Below are positions 24,933-33,428 of a DNA stretch of 38,860 nucleotides, piece after piece; the stretch's first letter is position 1, and every line of letters begins with the position of its first letter. Both the position numbers and the translations under genes were made by a program. Location of the stretch: contig JARKSE010000019.1 of the NCBI GenBank assembly GCA_029974315.1, positions 1-38,860 of the forward strand. The letters run 5' to 3'. Origin of the DNA: Paludibacteraceae bacterium. GTDB lineage: Bacteria > Bacteroidota > Bacteroidia > Bacteroidales > Paludibacteraceae. Below the pieces are notes generated by a model. That model was not told the DNA's origin and ran no database searches. It saw nothing but the letters and a program-made list of their open reading frames with translations.

Positions 24933-26165
24933 TTAGTGGAAAAATAGATAACCAATTAAAATAGCTGCTGAAATTCCAGCAAAATCGGCAATTAAACCAC
25001 AAGTGAGTGCATTACGTGTTTTAGTAATACCGACAGAACCAAAATAAAGGGCTAAAATATAAAATGTCGTATCGGTTGAACCTTGTATAGTACATGCCAC
25101 TTTACTTACAAAAGCATCGGCACCGTAAGTACTCATAGTATCTAACATCATACCTCGAGCACCGCTACCACTCAACGGTTTCATCAAAGCGGCCGGTAAA
25201 GCTCCTACAAAATCGGTGTTCAGCCCTACGAAAGCAACCGCTTTTTCAACACCCCAAAGCATCCAATCCATAGCACCCGAAGCACGAAACATACCTATTG
25301 CTACTAAAATCGCAATCAAATAAGGAATAATCCCCACTGCCACTTTAAAGCCTTCCTTCGCACCTTGTACAAACGAATCGTACACATTTACCTTTTTTAG
25401 CAAACCCATAATTACGAAAGCAGACACAATACCTAGTAAAATGATGTTGGTTACAATAGATGAGTAAAACTGAATACTCTCTCTATCCATCGTAGAAAAA
25501 ACAGCAATAAGACCGACAATAAATCCCGTGAGCAGGCTTAATGTCAAAATAATATTTTTTTGGAAAATGTTAATTTTTTGTGAAATGGCTACTGCCAAAA
25601 AACCAACTAACGACGAAAAAAATGTTGCTATAAGAATAGGTAAAAAGACATCACTTGGATTAACCGCACCAAATTGAGCACGATAAGTCATTACCGTAAT
25701 AGGAATAATTGTAAGTCCTGACGTATTGAGTACCAAAAACATAATCATAGCGTTTGACGCCGTATCTTTTTTAGGATTGAGCTCTTGCAACTCGTTCATT
25801 GCTTTGAGTCCCAAGGGAGTTGCAGCATTATCAAGCCCTAACATATTAGCTGAAATGTTCATAAAAATAGTCCCCATGGCAGGATGATCTTTGGGAACTT
25901 CGGGGAAAATCTTACAAAAAAACGGAGCAACTAAACGTGACAAAAAATTGATTGCACCACCATTTTCACCAATTTTTAAAATGCCAAGCCACAATGATAA
26001 AACACCGGTAAGCCCAATAGAAATTTCAAAACCTGTTTTGGCAGAACTAAACATAGAGTCCATCACTGCTGTAAGTGTAGCCGAATCGCCAGACACAAAC
26101 GTCTGAATCGTAGCCACCACTACAGCGATAAGTAAAAAGCCAATCCAAATATAATTCAGTACCAC
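24933..26165 (-). CDS. Nucleoside-recognition-domain membrane protein (SpmA-SpmB-like fusion)
   Basis: This 410-aa polytopic protein is made of two Gate/nucleoside-recognition domains, equivalent to SpmA and SpmB of spore formers joined in one chain. The first half contains GVLSLWLGILKIGENGG and NMLGLDNAATPLGLKAM (SpmA-like). The second half contains GFKVAVGIIPYLIAILVAIGMFRASGAMD and the STDTTFYILALYFGSVGITKTR signature (SpmB-like). In non-spore-formers the role is unknown; transport of a small molecule is likely. The frame is open to 26273, but that stretch covers a consensus promoter, so the start is set at GTG 26165, just before LNYIWIGFLLIA. It is the first gene of the six-gene minus-strand operon. 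Confidence 0.85.
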   Translation of the reverse strand: MVLNYIWIGFLLIAVVVATIQTFVSGDSATLTAVMDSMFSSAKTGFEISIGLTGVLSLWLGILKIGENGGAINFLSRLVAPFFCKIFPEVPKDHPAMGTIFMNISANMLGLDNAATPLGLKAMNELQELNPKKDTASNAMIMFLVLNTSGLTIIPITVMTYRAQFGAVNPSDVFLPILIATFFSSLVGFLAVAISQKINIFQKNIILTLSLLTGFIVGLIAVFSTMDRESIQFYSSIVTNIILLGIVSAFVIMGLLKKVNVYDSFVQGAKEGFKVAVGIIPYLIAILVAIGMFRASGAMDWMLWGVEKAVAFVGLNTDFVGALPAALMKPLSGSGARGMMLDTMSTYGADAFVSKVACTIQGSTDTTFYILALYFGSVGITKTRNALTCGLIADFAGISAAILIGYLFFH

Positions 26166-26217
26166 TGTTTTTTGCTTTATGATAAAATAACTAAATTTTA
26201 AACTATACTTTAACCAA

Positions 26218-26248
26218 CAAAAGTACGTTTTTTTTATCAACTCACAAA
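26218..26248 (-). promoter_or_regulatory. Consensus promoter TTTG-N19-TACTTTTG of the minus-strand operon
   Basis: On the minus strand the -33 TTTG (26245-26248) and TACTTTTG (26218-26225) are separated by exactly 19 nt. The predicted transcript starts near 26211, about 45 nt before the GTG start. This rules out the longer reading frame upstream. Confidence 0.78.
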
Positions 26249-26288
26249 AACTATATTGGTTAAGATATAACACGATAAAAAAAATAAC

Positions 26289-26296
26289 TATCTTTG
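26289..26296 (+). promoter_or_regulatory. -7 element TATCTTTG of rnr
   Basis: This is an exact TAnnTTTG match 23 bp before the rnr ATG. It is divergent from the minus-strand operon promoter about 40 bp away. No TTTG at the right -33 distance was seen. Confidence 0.55.
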
Positions 26297-26318
26297 TAAG
26301 AAGTTAAACCACAAAACT

Positions 26319-28451
26319 ATGGCTAAAAAAACACCTAATACACGTAAAAATGAGATTGCAACAGCAATCATAAACCTATTTGCTGAAGCCCCTAAAAAAT
26401 TGTGGAACTACAAACAGTTGGCTCACGCTTTAGGTATACGCACCCAAGCACAAAAGCAGGTGGTTATTGAAGCTTTAAACTCGCTTTTAGAGCACGGACA
26501 ACTGGAACAAGTTAGCCATGGCAAATTTCGTCTTAATCTCCGCCAAAGTTATGTTACAGGCATACTCGACCGCCAAAGTGTAGCTAAAAAAACATACCTC
26601 ATACCTGATGATGGAGGAGAGCCTATTTTTATTGCTGAACGCAGTATGGGCTGTGCTTTGAACGGCGACAAAGTAAAAGTGTTACTCTATCCGCGCCGTA
26701 AAAACCGTGATGAAGAGGGCGAAGTTGTTGAAGTATTAGAACGTGCAAAAATGGAATTTGTCGGAATTCTCGAAGTAAAACCAAATTTTGCATTTCTCAA
26801 CGTAGATCGCAAACAGCTGACATACGACATTTTTATCCCATACGACAAACTAAATGGTGGTAAAAATGGCCAAAAATGCATTGCTCGCATCACCGAATGG
26901 GAAGACAAGAATAAAAATCCAATTGGAGAAATTGTTGATGTCTTAGGCAATGTTGGCGATAACGACACCGAGATGCACGCTATTTTAGCTGAATTTGGTT
27001 TACCGTACAAATATCCTGAAGAAGTAGAAGAAGCTGCCAATAAAATTGATGCTGGAATTACGCCAGAAGAGATTCGTAAACGTATCGACATGCGCGATGT
27101 GTGTACATTTACCATTGACCCCAAAGATGCTAAGGACTTTGACGATGCCATTTCAATTCGTAAACTTGATACCGGCTTGTGGGAAGTTGGCGTTCACATT
27201 GCCGACGTCACACATTATGTTTCTGAAAACAGTATTATCGAGCAAGAAGCTGTCAACCGTGCTACGTCTATCTATTTGGTGGACAGAACCATACCTATGT
27301 TACCAGAGCGCTTAAGCAATAACATCTGTTCACTACGACCAAACGAGGATAAATTGACCTTTTCTGTGATTTTTCAGCTTGACGAATTTGCAGAATTAAA
27401 AAATTATCAAATTGCACGCACAGTTATTAAATCCAATCATCGCTTTACTTACGAAGAAGCACAAACCATTATTGAAACAGGCGAAGGTGAATACAAAGAT
27501 GAGATGCTAAAGCTAAATGAATTTGCAAAAATGTTACGTGTAAAACGTTTTGCAAAAGGTGCGATTGCTTTTGAACGTATCGAAGTGCGATTTGAAATCG
27601 ATGAAAAAGGTAAACCTATCAGTGTGTTTTTCAAGGAAGCAAAAGAGTCGAATAAATTGATAGAAGAGTTTATGTTATTAGCCAACAAAACTGTGGCCAC
27701 ACACATTGGTAAACCACAAAAACGTGGCGAAAAACCTAAAACTTTTGTGTATCGCATTCACGATGTACCAAATCCTGATAAATTAGCTGAATTTTCTACA
27801 TTCATCAAACGGTTTGGATATAAACTCAAAACAACAGGAAAAAACACAGAAATATCTTCAGCAATCAATCATCTGTTAAACGAAGTTGATGGTAAAAAAG
27901 AGCAAAATCTCATCGAAACATTAGCCATTCGCTCTATGGCAAAAGCCATATATAGCACCGATAACTCCGGACATTATGGACTGGCATTCGATTATTACAC
28001 CCATTTTACATCGCCCATTAGACGCTATCCCGATATGATGGTGCATCGCTTATTGACGCGCTATTTGACCGGCGGACGTAGCGTTGATGCTGCCGAATGG
28101 GAATTGCTTTGCAAACACAGTTCCGATATGGAACAATTGGCTGCTAACGCAGAACGTGCATCAATCAAATACAAACAAGTTGAGTATATGAGCGAACGAC
28201 TCGGACAAATTTTTGATGGCGTAATTTCAGGCGTTACCGAATGGGGAATTTATGTAGAACTCAACGAAAACAAATGTGAAGGTATGATTCCAATCCGCAA
28301 TCTCAGCGACGATTATTACACATTCGATGAAAAAAATTACTGCATCATTGGGCGTCACAAACACAAAAAATACCAATTGGGCGATTCTGTTACCGTAAAA
28401 ATTGCACGCACCGATTTAGTCAAAAAACAATTAGATTTAGCATTAGTATAA
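26319..28451 (+). CDS. rnr: Ribonuclease R
   Basis: RNase R is a processive 3'-5' exoribonuclease that can degrade structured RNA and takes part in rRNA and mRNA turnover. The 710-aa protein has an N-terminal winged-helix (LWNYKQLAHALGI, about 28-40), cold-shock domains (about 70-230), the RNB catalytic domain with the acidic cluster DPKDAKDFDDAIS (about 267-279), which coordinates Mg2+, and HFTSPIRRYPDMMVHRLL. The C-terminal S1 domain starts around SERLGQIFDGVISGVTEWGIYVEL. No Lys-rich tail follows S1. It is the first gene of a plus-strand group, followed 18 bp later by the SIMPL gene. Confidence 0.96.
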   Translation: MAKKTPNTRKNEIATAIINLFAEAPKKLWNYKQLAHALGIRTQAQKQVVIEALNSLLEHGQLEQVSHGKFRLNLRQSYVTGILDRQSVAKKTYLIPDDGGEPIFIAERSMGCALNGDKVKVLLYPRRKNRDEEGEVVEVLERAKMEFVGILEVKPNFAFLNVDRKQLTYDIFIPYDKLNGGKNGQKCIARITEWEDKNKNPIGEIVDVLGNVGDNDTEMHAILAEFGLPYKYPEEVEEAANKIDAGITPEEIRKRIDMRDVCTFTIDPKDAKDFDDAISIRKLDTGLWEVGVHIADVTHYVSENSIIEQEAVNRATSIYLVDRTIPMLPERLSNNICSLRPNEDKLTFSVIFQLDEFAELKNYQIARTVIKSNHRFTYEEAQTIIETGEGEYKDEMLKLNEFAKMLRVKRFAKGAIAFERIEVRFEIDEKGKPISVFFKEAKESNKLIEEFMLLANKTVATHIGKPQKRGEKPKTFVYRIHDVPNPDKLAEFSTFIKRFGYKLKTTGKNTEISSAINHLLNEVDGKKEQNLIETLAIRSMAKAIYSTDNSGHYGLAFDYYTHFTSPIRRYPDMMVHRLLTRYLTGGRSVDAAEWELLCKHSSDMEQLAANAERASIKYKQVEYMSERLGQIFDGVISGVTEWGIYVELNENKCEGMIPIRNLSDDYYTFDEKNYCIIGRHKHKKYQLGDSVTVKIARTDLVKKQLDLALV

Positions 28452-28469
28452 CTTTAAAATAAAACAGAT

Positions 28470-29171
28470 ATGAAACATAGCATTATTGAAGCAACTATTC
28501 TTGCTGTAGGTTTTATCATTTTAGGTTTTCTACTCAAAGCCAGCGTAGATAATTTGTCGAAAAGAGACCGTTACGTGAGCGTAAAAGGATTGTCTGAAAT
28601 GGAATTTCCTGCAGATAAAGTCACTTGCCCGCTGGTTTTTAAAGAAATTGGTGATGATTTATTGACCATTCACACTAATATCAACACTAAAAATGCAACT
28701 ATAGTGACATTTTTAAAATCCAAAGGTATCGACGAGAAAGATATTACCATTGCAGCACCAGAAATTATTGATTTACAAGCTGAACGCTATGGTGTGGAAC
28801 GCCCTCCTTACCGTTACAATGTCACTTCGGTAATCACCATTACATCATCGGACGTACCAAAAATAAAAGCATTGATAACACAACAAAGTGAACTACTTAA
28901 AAAAGGCATCGCTATTATATCAGGTGATTATCGTTATCAAATTAACTATGAATTTACAAAACTGAACAACGTAAAACCACAAATGATAGAGGAAGCAACC
29001 AAGAATGCACGTGCTGCTGCCGAAAAATTTGCGTTAGATAGTGACAGCAAATTGGGCAAAATCAAAAAAGCCAATCAAGGACAGTTTAGCATTACCGACC
29101 GTGACAGCAACACACCTGACATCAAACGAGTACGTGTGGTCACCACGGTTGATTATTATTTAGAAGACTAA
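28470..29171 (+). CDS. SIMPL domain (DUF541) membrane-anchored protein
   Basis: This 233-aa protein has one N-terminal transmembrane helix (residues 6-24, TILAVGFIILGFLLKASV) followed by a SIMPL/DUF541 domain in the periplasm. The domain begins RYVSVKGLSEMEFPADKV and ends with the characteristic EEATKNARAAAEKFALDSDSKLGKIKKANQG and RVRVVTTVDYYL. The SIMPL fold is associated with oxidative-stress tolerance (BP26, YggE), but no mechanism is known. It lies 18 bp after rnr and 1 bp before the next gene. Confidence 0.88.
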   Translation: MKHSIIEATILAVGFIILGFLLKASVDNLSKRDRYVSVKGLSEMEFPADKVTCPLVFKEIGDDLLTIHTNINTKNATIVTFLKSKGIDEKDITIAAPEIIDLQAERYGVERPPYRYNVTSVITITSSDVPKIKALITQQSELLKKGIAIISGDYRYQINYEFTKLNNVKPQMIEEATKNARAAAEKFALDSDSKLGKIKKANQGQFSITDRDSNTPDIKRVRVVTTVDYYLED

Positions 29172-29172
29172 A

Positions 29173-29649
29173 ATGACGATAGATATAGATGTAGAAGAAC
29201 GCGCTGCACAGGCCGAAGCCTATTTTCGTTCAGGTTATAATTGTGCGCAAGCTATTTATATGACTTTTGCAGACTTATATGGGCTTGACCCTAAAATGGC
29301 CAGCATTATAAGTGCACCACTTGGCGGTGGAATGGGACGCTTGCGCGAAGTGTGCGGAGCTTGTAGCGGTATGTTTTTAGTAGCCGGATTACAATTCCCT
29401 GCCGATGAGCCATCAAAAAAAGGTGATAGTTACAAATTGGTACAAGAATTAGCTGAAGAATTTCAAGCTGAAAATGGTTCAATTATTTGTCGTGAACTAT
29501 TGGGTTTAGATTATAAAAAAGATTGTCCTATTGCTGAAGCACGCACCGAAACTTATTATAAAAAACGTCCGTGTGCAAAAATTGTATATAAAGCAGCTAT
29601 TATTGTTGGCAAAAAGATTCAAACCTTAAACAAATTAAACGAAAATTAA
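29173..29649 (+). CDS. C-GCAxxG-C-C family redox-like protein
   Basis: This 158-aa cysteine-rich protein belongs to the C_GCAxxG_C_C family (putative redox-active). The conserved Cys are visible in order: YNCAQAI, EVCGACSGMF, ICRELLG, DCPIAEA and RPCAKIV. A glycine-rich turn (APLGGGMGRLREVCGACSG) is the family hallmark. No signal peptide is present, so it is cytoplasmic. The function is not established; metal or redox chemistry is inferred from the invariant Cys. It is tightly coupled to the SIMPL gene, with 1 bp between the stop and the ATG. Confidence 0.85.
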   Translation: MTIDIDVEERAAQAEAYFRSGYNCAQAIYMTFADLYGLDPKMASIISAPLGGGMGRLREVCGACSGMFLVAGLQFPADEPSKKGDSYKLVQELAEEFQAENGSIICRELLGLDYKKDCPIAEARTETYYKKRPCAKIVYKAAIIVGKKIQTLNKLNEN

Positions 29650-29650
29650 G

Positions 29651-29658
29651 TATCTTTG
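29651..29658 (+). promoter_or_regulatory. -7 element TATCTTTG of dtd
   Basis: This is an exact TAnnTTTG match directly after the previous stop codon and 28 bp before the dtd start. It suggests an internal promoter. Confidence 0.5.
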
Positions 29659-29686
29659 CGTTTGAAAAATTACGCTGTTTTGGTTT

Positions 29687-30139
29687 ATGCGAATTTTAAT
29701 CCAACGTGTTTCACACGCTTCTGTAACTGTTGACCACCAATTAGTGTCAGCTATTCGACAAGGGCTGTTGGTTTTTGTGGGTGTTGAAGATAATGATACA
29801 CATGAAGATTGTGAGTGGTTGACGAGTAAATTGGTGAATCTCCGCATCTTTGATGATGACAATGGCGTAATGAACAAATCCTTAATTGATATTCAGGGCG
29901 CGCTGTTGATTGTGAGTCAATTTACACTACATGCCACAACAGCCAAAGGGAATCGTCCATCATACATACGTGCTGCTAAACCCGAGATTGCCATACCACT
30001 TTACGAAACATTTTGTGACATTGCCTCACAAAAACTTGGCAAACCTGTGCAAACTGGGATATTTGGTGCTGACATGAAGATAGAATTACTCAATGATGGA
30101 CCTGTAACCATTTGGATAGACTCTAAACAGAAAGAATAA
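29687..30139 (+). CDS. dtd: D-aminoacyl-tRNA deacylase
   Basis: Dtd removes D-amino acids (and glycine mischarged on tRNA-Ala) from tRNA. The 150-aa protein starts with MRILIQRVSHASV. It has the catalytic SQFTL motif (about residues 83-87), KGNRPSY, and the Gly-cisPro motif NDGPVT near the C-terminus (about 138-143), which enforces chiral proofreading. All key elements are intact. It lies between a Cys-rich protein gene and deoC (36-bp gap). Confidence 0.96.
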   Translation: MRILIQRVSHASVTVDHQLVSAIRQGLLVFVGVEDNDTHEDCEWLTSKLVNLRIFDDDNGVMNKSLIDIQGALLIVSQFTLHATTAKGNRPSYIRAAKPEIAIPLYETFCDIASQKLGKPVQTGIFGADMKIELLNDGPVTIWIDSKQKE

Positions 30140-30175
30140 ACTTATATTTAATTTATAGCTTTAAAAGATGAAGAC

Positions 30176-31060
30176 ATGGAAAAAATGAAAGAACTGTACG
30201 ATCAGTACAACTGCAACTTAAAAGATGCAGAAGTGAAAAAGGCTGTAGAAGATATTTTAGCTAAAAACTTTGCTAAAAACAATACAGTAGACGTTTATAA
30301 AAAATGTTTTAACTTAATTGACCTCACATCACTTAACAGTACCGACACAGAAGATCAAATTGGTACTATGATGCAAAAAGTAAATGATTTTTCAGAACAT
30401 TTTCCTGAAATGCCTAGTGTAGCTGCCGTGTGCGTTTATCCATCTTTAGTTCCTGTAACAAGAGCCGTTTTGGAAAAAGAGAACGGCGTTAATATTGCTG
30501 CAGTAGCTGCTTGTTTCCCTTCATCACAATCGTTCATCGAGGTAAAAGTTGCAGAAACAGCCTTAACAGTACAAGCTGGTGCTGACGAAATTGACGTGGT
30601 TATTTCAATTGGTAAATTCTTCAGCGGATTCCACAGCGAAGTGTACGAAGAACTACAAGAGTTGAAAGCCGCTTGCGGTAAAGCACATCTGAAAGTTATT
30701 TTAGAAAGTGGAGCATTACGTTCTGCGGTAGAAATTAAACAAGCTTCATTGCTTGCTATTGCTGCTGGTGCCGATTTCATAAAAACCTCAACTGGTAAAA
30801 TGGAACCTGCTGCGACATTAGAAGCCGCTTACATTATGTGTGGTGCTATCAAAGAATACTACGAAAAAACAGGCGTCAAAATTGGTTTCAAACCTGCAGG
30901 TGGTGTTGCCACAACCGAAGATGCCGTAAAATTCTACACGGTTGTGAATACGGTGTTAGGCGAAGAATGGATGAACAACAAATTATTCCGTTTCGGTGCA
31001 AGCCGCCTATCAAATAATTTATTGACTAGCATTTACAATAAAGAGGTTAAATATTTCTAA
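30176..31060 (+). CDS. deoC: Deoxyribose-phosphate aldolase
   Basis: DeoC interconverts 2-deoxyribose 5-phosphate with acetaldehyde and glyceraldehyde 3-phosphate in deoxynucleoside catabolism. The 294-aa protein is a TIM-barrel class I aldolase with an N-terminal extension (about 40 aa) compared with the short bacterial form. Seen: DLTSLNSTDTEDQI, AAVCVYPSLVP, GADEIDVVISIG, KVILESGAL, the Schiff-base lysine in FIKTSTGK, and GFKPAGGVATTEDA. A second in-frame ATG (30185) is a possible alternative start. The gene ends at a strong terminator. Confidence 0.96.
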   Translation: MEKMKELYDQYNCNLKDAEVKKAVEDILAKNFAKNNTVDVYKKCFNLIDLTSLNSTDTEDQIGTMMQKVNDFSEHFPEMPSVAAVCVYPSLVPVTRAVLEKENGVNIAAVAACFPSSQSFIEVKVAETALTVQAGADEIDVVISIGKFFSGFHSEVYEELQELKAACGKAHLKVILESGALRSAVEIKQASLLAIAAGADFIKTSTGKMEPAATLEAAYIMCGAIKEYYEKTGVKIGFKPAGGVATTEDAVKFYTVVNTVLGEEWMNNKLFRFGASRLSNNLLTSIYNKEVKYF

Positions 31061-31083
31061 AGACTTAAGTCAATTGTTTCAAT

Positions 31084-31125
31084 AAAAAAAGGCTGCTTAC
31101 CTCAACGATAAAGCAGCCTTTTTTA
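31084..31125 (+). terminator. Rho-independent terminator of deoC
   Basis: GGCTGCTT (31091-31098) pairs with AAGCAGCC (31111-31118), and the stem is extended by an A-run pairing with a T-run. The loop is 12 nt. Confidence 0.9.
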
Positions 31126-31157
31126 TTTGCACGACTTTGGCAAAACATGTATCTTTG
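31126..31157 (+). promoter_or_regulatory. Promoter TTTG-N20-TATCTTTG of the vanZ-like/dprA/recO unit
   Basis: A -33 TTTG (31126-31129) and TATCTTTG (31150-31157) lie 20 nt apart, directly after the deoC terminator. An ATG at 31147 lies in the -7 element and cannot be the start codon of the next gene. Confidence 0.75.
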
Positions 31158-31173
31158 TCCTACAAAATTTATT

Positions 31174-31554
31174 ATGCTAGTTATGCAGAAATTTGTAACA
31201 ACTTATTGGAAGACTATTATCTGTAGTGTATGCATTTTGATATTATCGATGGCTTCGTTCTCGGGTAATAAACTTCCAACATTTACTCACGCCGATAAAT
31301 TGGTGCATCTAGTGATGTACTTCACATTGACATGTATACTCTTTTACGATTATAGCCAAAAGCACGCTGTCAAAACGTTTCGTTCCTATTTCCTATTACT
31401 ATTAGCACCCATTTTTTATGGTGGATTTATGGAAATCATGCAAGGTTTACTTACGGTAAGTCGTTCTGCCGATAGCTTTGATATGCTCGCCAATAGCGCA
31501 GGGACATTGGTTGGATTAGTTCTTTCCTCTACCATTTATAACGCTCGCCGATGA
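31174..31554 (+). CDS. VanZ-like membrane protein
   Basis: This 126-aa small membrane protein has about four hydrophobic segments and the VanZ-like motif HADKLVHLVMYF (Asp-Lys-x-x-His), with a further Glu in GGFMEIMQGLL. VanZ confers low-level teicoplanin resistance in enterococci, but the family is broad and the role here is unknown. ATG 31174 is chosen as the first start behind the promoter; ATG 31183 is also possible. The stop overlaps the dprA start by 4 bp (ATGA), indicating translational coupling. Confidence 0.82.
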   Translation: MLVMQKFVTTYWKTIICSVCILILSMASFSGNKLPTFTHADKLVHLVMYFTLTCILFYDYSQKHAVKTFRSYFLLLLAPIFYGGFMEIMQGLLTVSRSADSFDMLANSAGTLVGLVLSSTIYNARR

Positions 31555-32663
31555 ATCATCAAGAGTTGAGATATCAAATAGGCGTCACATTAATCAAGGG
31601 AATTGGACCCGTTAACGCGCGTAAACTTATCAGTTATTTAGGTGGAGTAGAGGCCGTATTTACAGAAAAACCTGAATTACTAAAAAAAATACCAGGTATT
31701 GGTGAAGTTTTAGCGAATGCCATATCTACGCAACAAGTTTTACAACGTGCTGATGCCGAAATTGAATTCATCGAGCGTTACAAAATACACACCCATTTCT
31801 TTACCGAATCATCTTATCCGTATCGTTTAAAAGAGTGTGAGGATGCTCCAGTATTAATCTATTCAAAAGGAACGGACGATTTTAACACTGGTCGCTATCT
31901 GGCCGTTGTTGGCACACGTAAAATAACGCCTTACGGCAAAGAATTGTGCCAATCTATCATTCAGTCGCTTGCTCAAACACAACCAGAATTAACCATTGTG
32001 AGTGGACTCGCCTATGGCGTAGACGTGGCGGCTCACAAAGCAGCTATAGACAATGATTTGCGCACATTCAGTGTTGTTGCACACGGTTTGGATCGTATCT
32101 ATCCTTCTACACATCAATCTGTGGCAAAGAAAATCATAGAAACGGGTGGTTCTATCATCACAGAATATCCAAGCCAAACCAATCCCGATGCGCCAAATTT
32201 CGTAGAGCGCAATCGTATTGTTGCTGGTATGTGCGATGCTACTTTAGTGATTGAATCAGGACTCAAAGGAGGCTCGTTAATTACAGCAGAACTAGCTAAT
32301 GGATATAATCGCGATGTATTTGCAATTCCCGGTCGAATAAGTGACACACAATCGCAAGGCTGCAATAACTTAATCTATAAAAATCAAGCCGTTTTAATTC
32401 AAACGGCTAGTGATTTAGAAAAATTCATGAATTGGGATGCACAAATGAATTCCAGAACTGTTCAGCAAAAACTTTTTACATCTTTGACTTCAGATGAAGA
32501 ACAAATTATTAATGTTCTTCGGGCGGAAGAATCGGTATATATTAATGCTTTAGCCACAAAAAGTAAAATCCCATTACAAAAACTATTAGGTTTATTAATA
32601 CAGCTCGAATTTAAAGGTTTGATTCATTCGTTACCTGGCAGTCATTATAAAATTGTATCGTAA
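31551..32663 (+). CDS. dprA: DNA processing protein DprA
   Basis: DprA binds incoming single-stranded DNA and loads RecA during natural transformation; it is also widely conserved in non-competent bacteria. The 370-aa protein has an N-terminal helix-hairpin-helix region (LIKGIGPVNARKLI and KKIPGIGEVLANAI). The extended Rossmann core follows with VVGTRKITPYGKE, SGLAYGVDVAAHKAA, GLDRIYPSTH, ERNRIVAGMCDATLVIES and FAIPGRISDTQSQGCNNLI. A C-terminal winged helix runs from about residue 305 (SDEEQIINVLRAEESVYINALATKSKIP). It overlaps vanZ-like by 4 bp and recO by 1 bp. Confidence 0.96.
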   Translation: MNHQELRYQIGVTLIKGIGPVNARKLISYLGGVEAVFTEKPELLKKIPGIGEVLANAISTQQVLQRADAEIEFIERYKIHTHFFTESSYPYRLKECEDAPVLIYSKGTDDFNTGRYLAVVGTRKITPYGKELCQSIIQSLAQTQPELTIVSGLAYGVDVAAHKAAIDNDLRTFSVVAHGLDRIYPSTHQSVAKKIIETGGSIITEYPSQTNPDAPNFVERNRIVAGMCDATLVIESGLKGGSLITAELANGYNRDVFAIPGRISDTQSQGCNNLIYKNQAVLIQTASDLEKFMNWDAQMNSRTVQQKLFTSLTSDEEQIINVLRAEESVYINALATKSKIPLQKLLGLLIQLEFKGLIHSLPGSHYKIVS

Positions 32664-33379
32664 TGATAAAAACAGAAGCCATCGTTTTACATACTATTCA
32701 CTACCGCGATCATAGTTATATAGTCCATTTATTCACACGCGAACAAGGCAGAATAAACTGTTTAGTGAAAGGTTCTAAGCAAAAGCTAGCATTATCGCCT
32801 GTACTAATGCAACCATTGTCACTTATCGATATAGTGCTAGATAATCGCACCTACAAAACATTTCAATACATACGCGAAAGCTCACCAACTAGCTTATTAA
32901 ATACAGTTCCATACGACCCCATCAAAAATAGTATCGCTTTATTTTTAAGTGAAATTCTCCATAAAACGCTCCGAGAGTCGGATAAAGAAAACGCTTTGTT
33001 TGATTTCGTGAAAGAGTCTATCCTATTTTTCGATACAACCACCAAAGGATTTGCTAATTTTCACCTCGTTTTCCTGATTAAAATGACCTATTTTCTCGGC
33101 TTTTTCCCTAATTTAAGTCAGTTTCACGACGGTGTCTATTTTGATATGCTCAACAGTCAATTCACCGAGCAGAATAACAATCCACACACCCTGAATGTAG
33201 AAGAAACAGAGGCATTTGCTCACCTTATGCGGATGGATTATGATAACATGCAGATTTTTAGTCTATCGCGTAACCAGCGTAATACCATTTTAGAACACAT
33301 CTTAACCTATTATCGGTTGCATTTACCCGAATTCGGAACGGTTAAGTCGTTGGATATTTTGCAACAACTATTTGCCTAA
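32663..33379 (+). CDS. recO: DNA repair protein RecO
   Basis: RecO anneals single-stranded DNA and, with RecR/RecF, loads RecA on SSB-coated DNA. The 238-aa protein has the N-terminal OB-fold (IKTEAIVLHTIHYRDHSYIVHLFTREQGRINCLVKG, residues 2-37) and a helical C-terminal region. The Cys4 zinc finger of some RecO proteins is absent. Its start overlaps the dprA stop by one base (TAATG). DprA and RecO both deliver DNA to RecA, so co-transcription is functionally sensible. It is the last core gene before the tRNA-Arg locus. Confidence 0.93.
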   Translation: MIKTEAIVLHTIHYRDHSYIVHLFTREQGRINCLVKGSKQKLALSPVLMQPLSLIDIVLDNRTYKTFQYIRESSPTSLLNTVPYDPIKNSIALFLSEILHKTLRESDKENALFDFVKESILFFDTTTKGFANFHLVFLIKMTYFLGFFPNLSQFHDGVYFDMLNSQFTEQNNNPHTLNVEETEAFAHLMRMDYDNMQIFSLSRNQRNTILEHILTYYRLHLPEFGTVKSLDILQQLFA

Positions 33380-33384
33380 GTCCA

Positions 33385-33416
33385 TTTGGAAAAACGCCAA
33401 AAATCAGCTACTTTTG
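33385..33416 (+). promoter_or_regulatory. Promoter TTTG-N20-TACTTTTG of tRNA-Arg
   Basis: A -33 TTTG (33385-33388) and TACTTTTG (33409-33416) are separated by 20 nt. The mature tRNA begins 12 bp after the -7 element. Confidence 0.75.
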
Positions 33417-33428
33417 TAGCATTCTAAC

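Noticed and set aside
26166-26273. 36-residue N-terminal extension of the SpmAB-like membrane protein
   Set aside because: It spans a consensus promoter with exact 19-nt spacing, so this DNA lies upstream of the transcription start. GTG 26165 directly before the first membrane helix is a better start.
26687-27151. 154-residue frame antisense to rnr
   Set aside because: It lies wholly within conserved rnr coding sequence. It is Ser-rich with no recognisable motif, as expected for an antisense shadow.
31147-31173. Earlier ATG for the VanZ-like gene at 31147
   Set aside because: The ATG is inside the promoter region immediately before the TATCTTTG -7 element at 31150, so it would not be transcribed.
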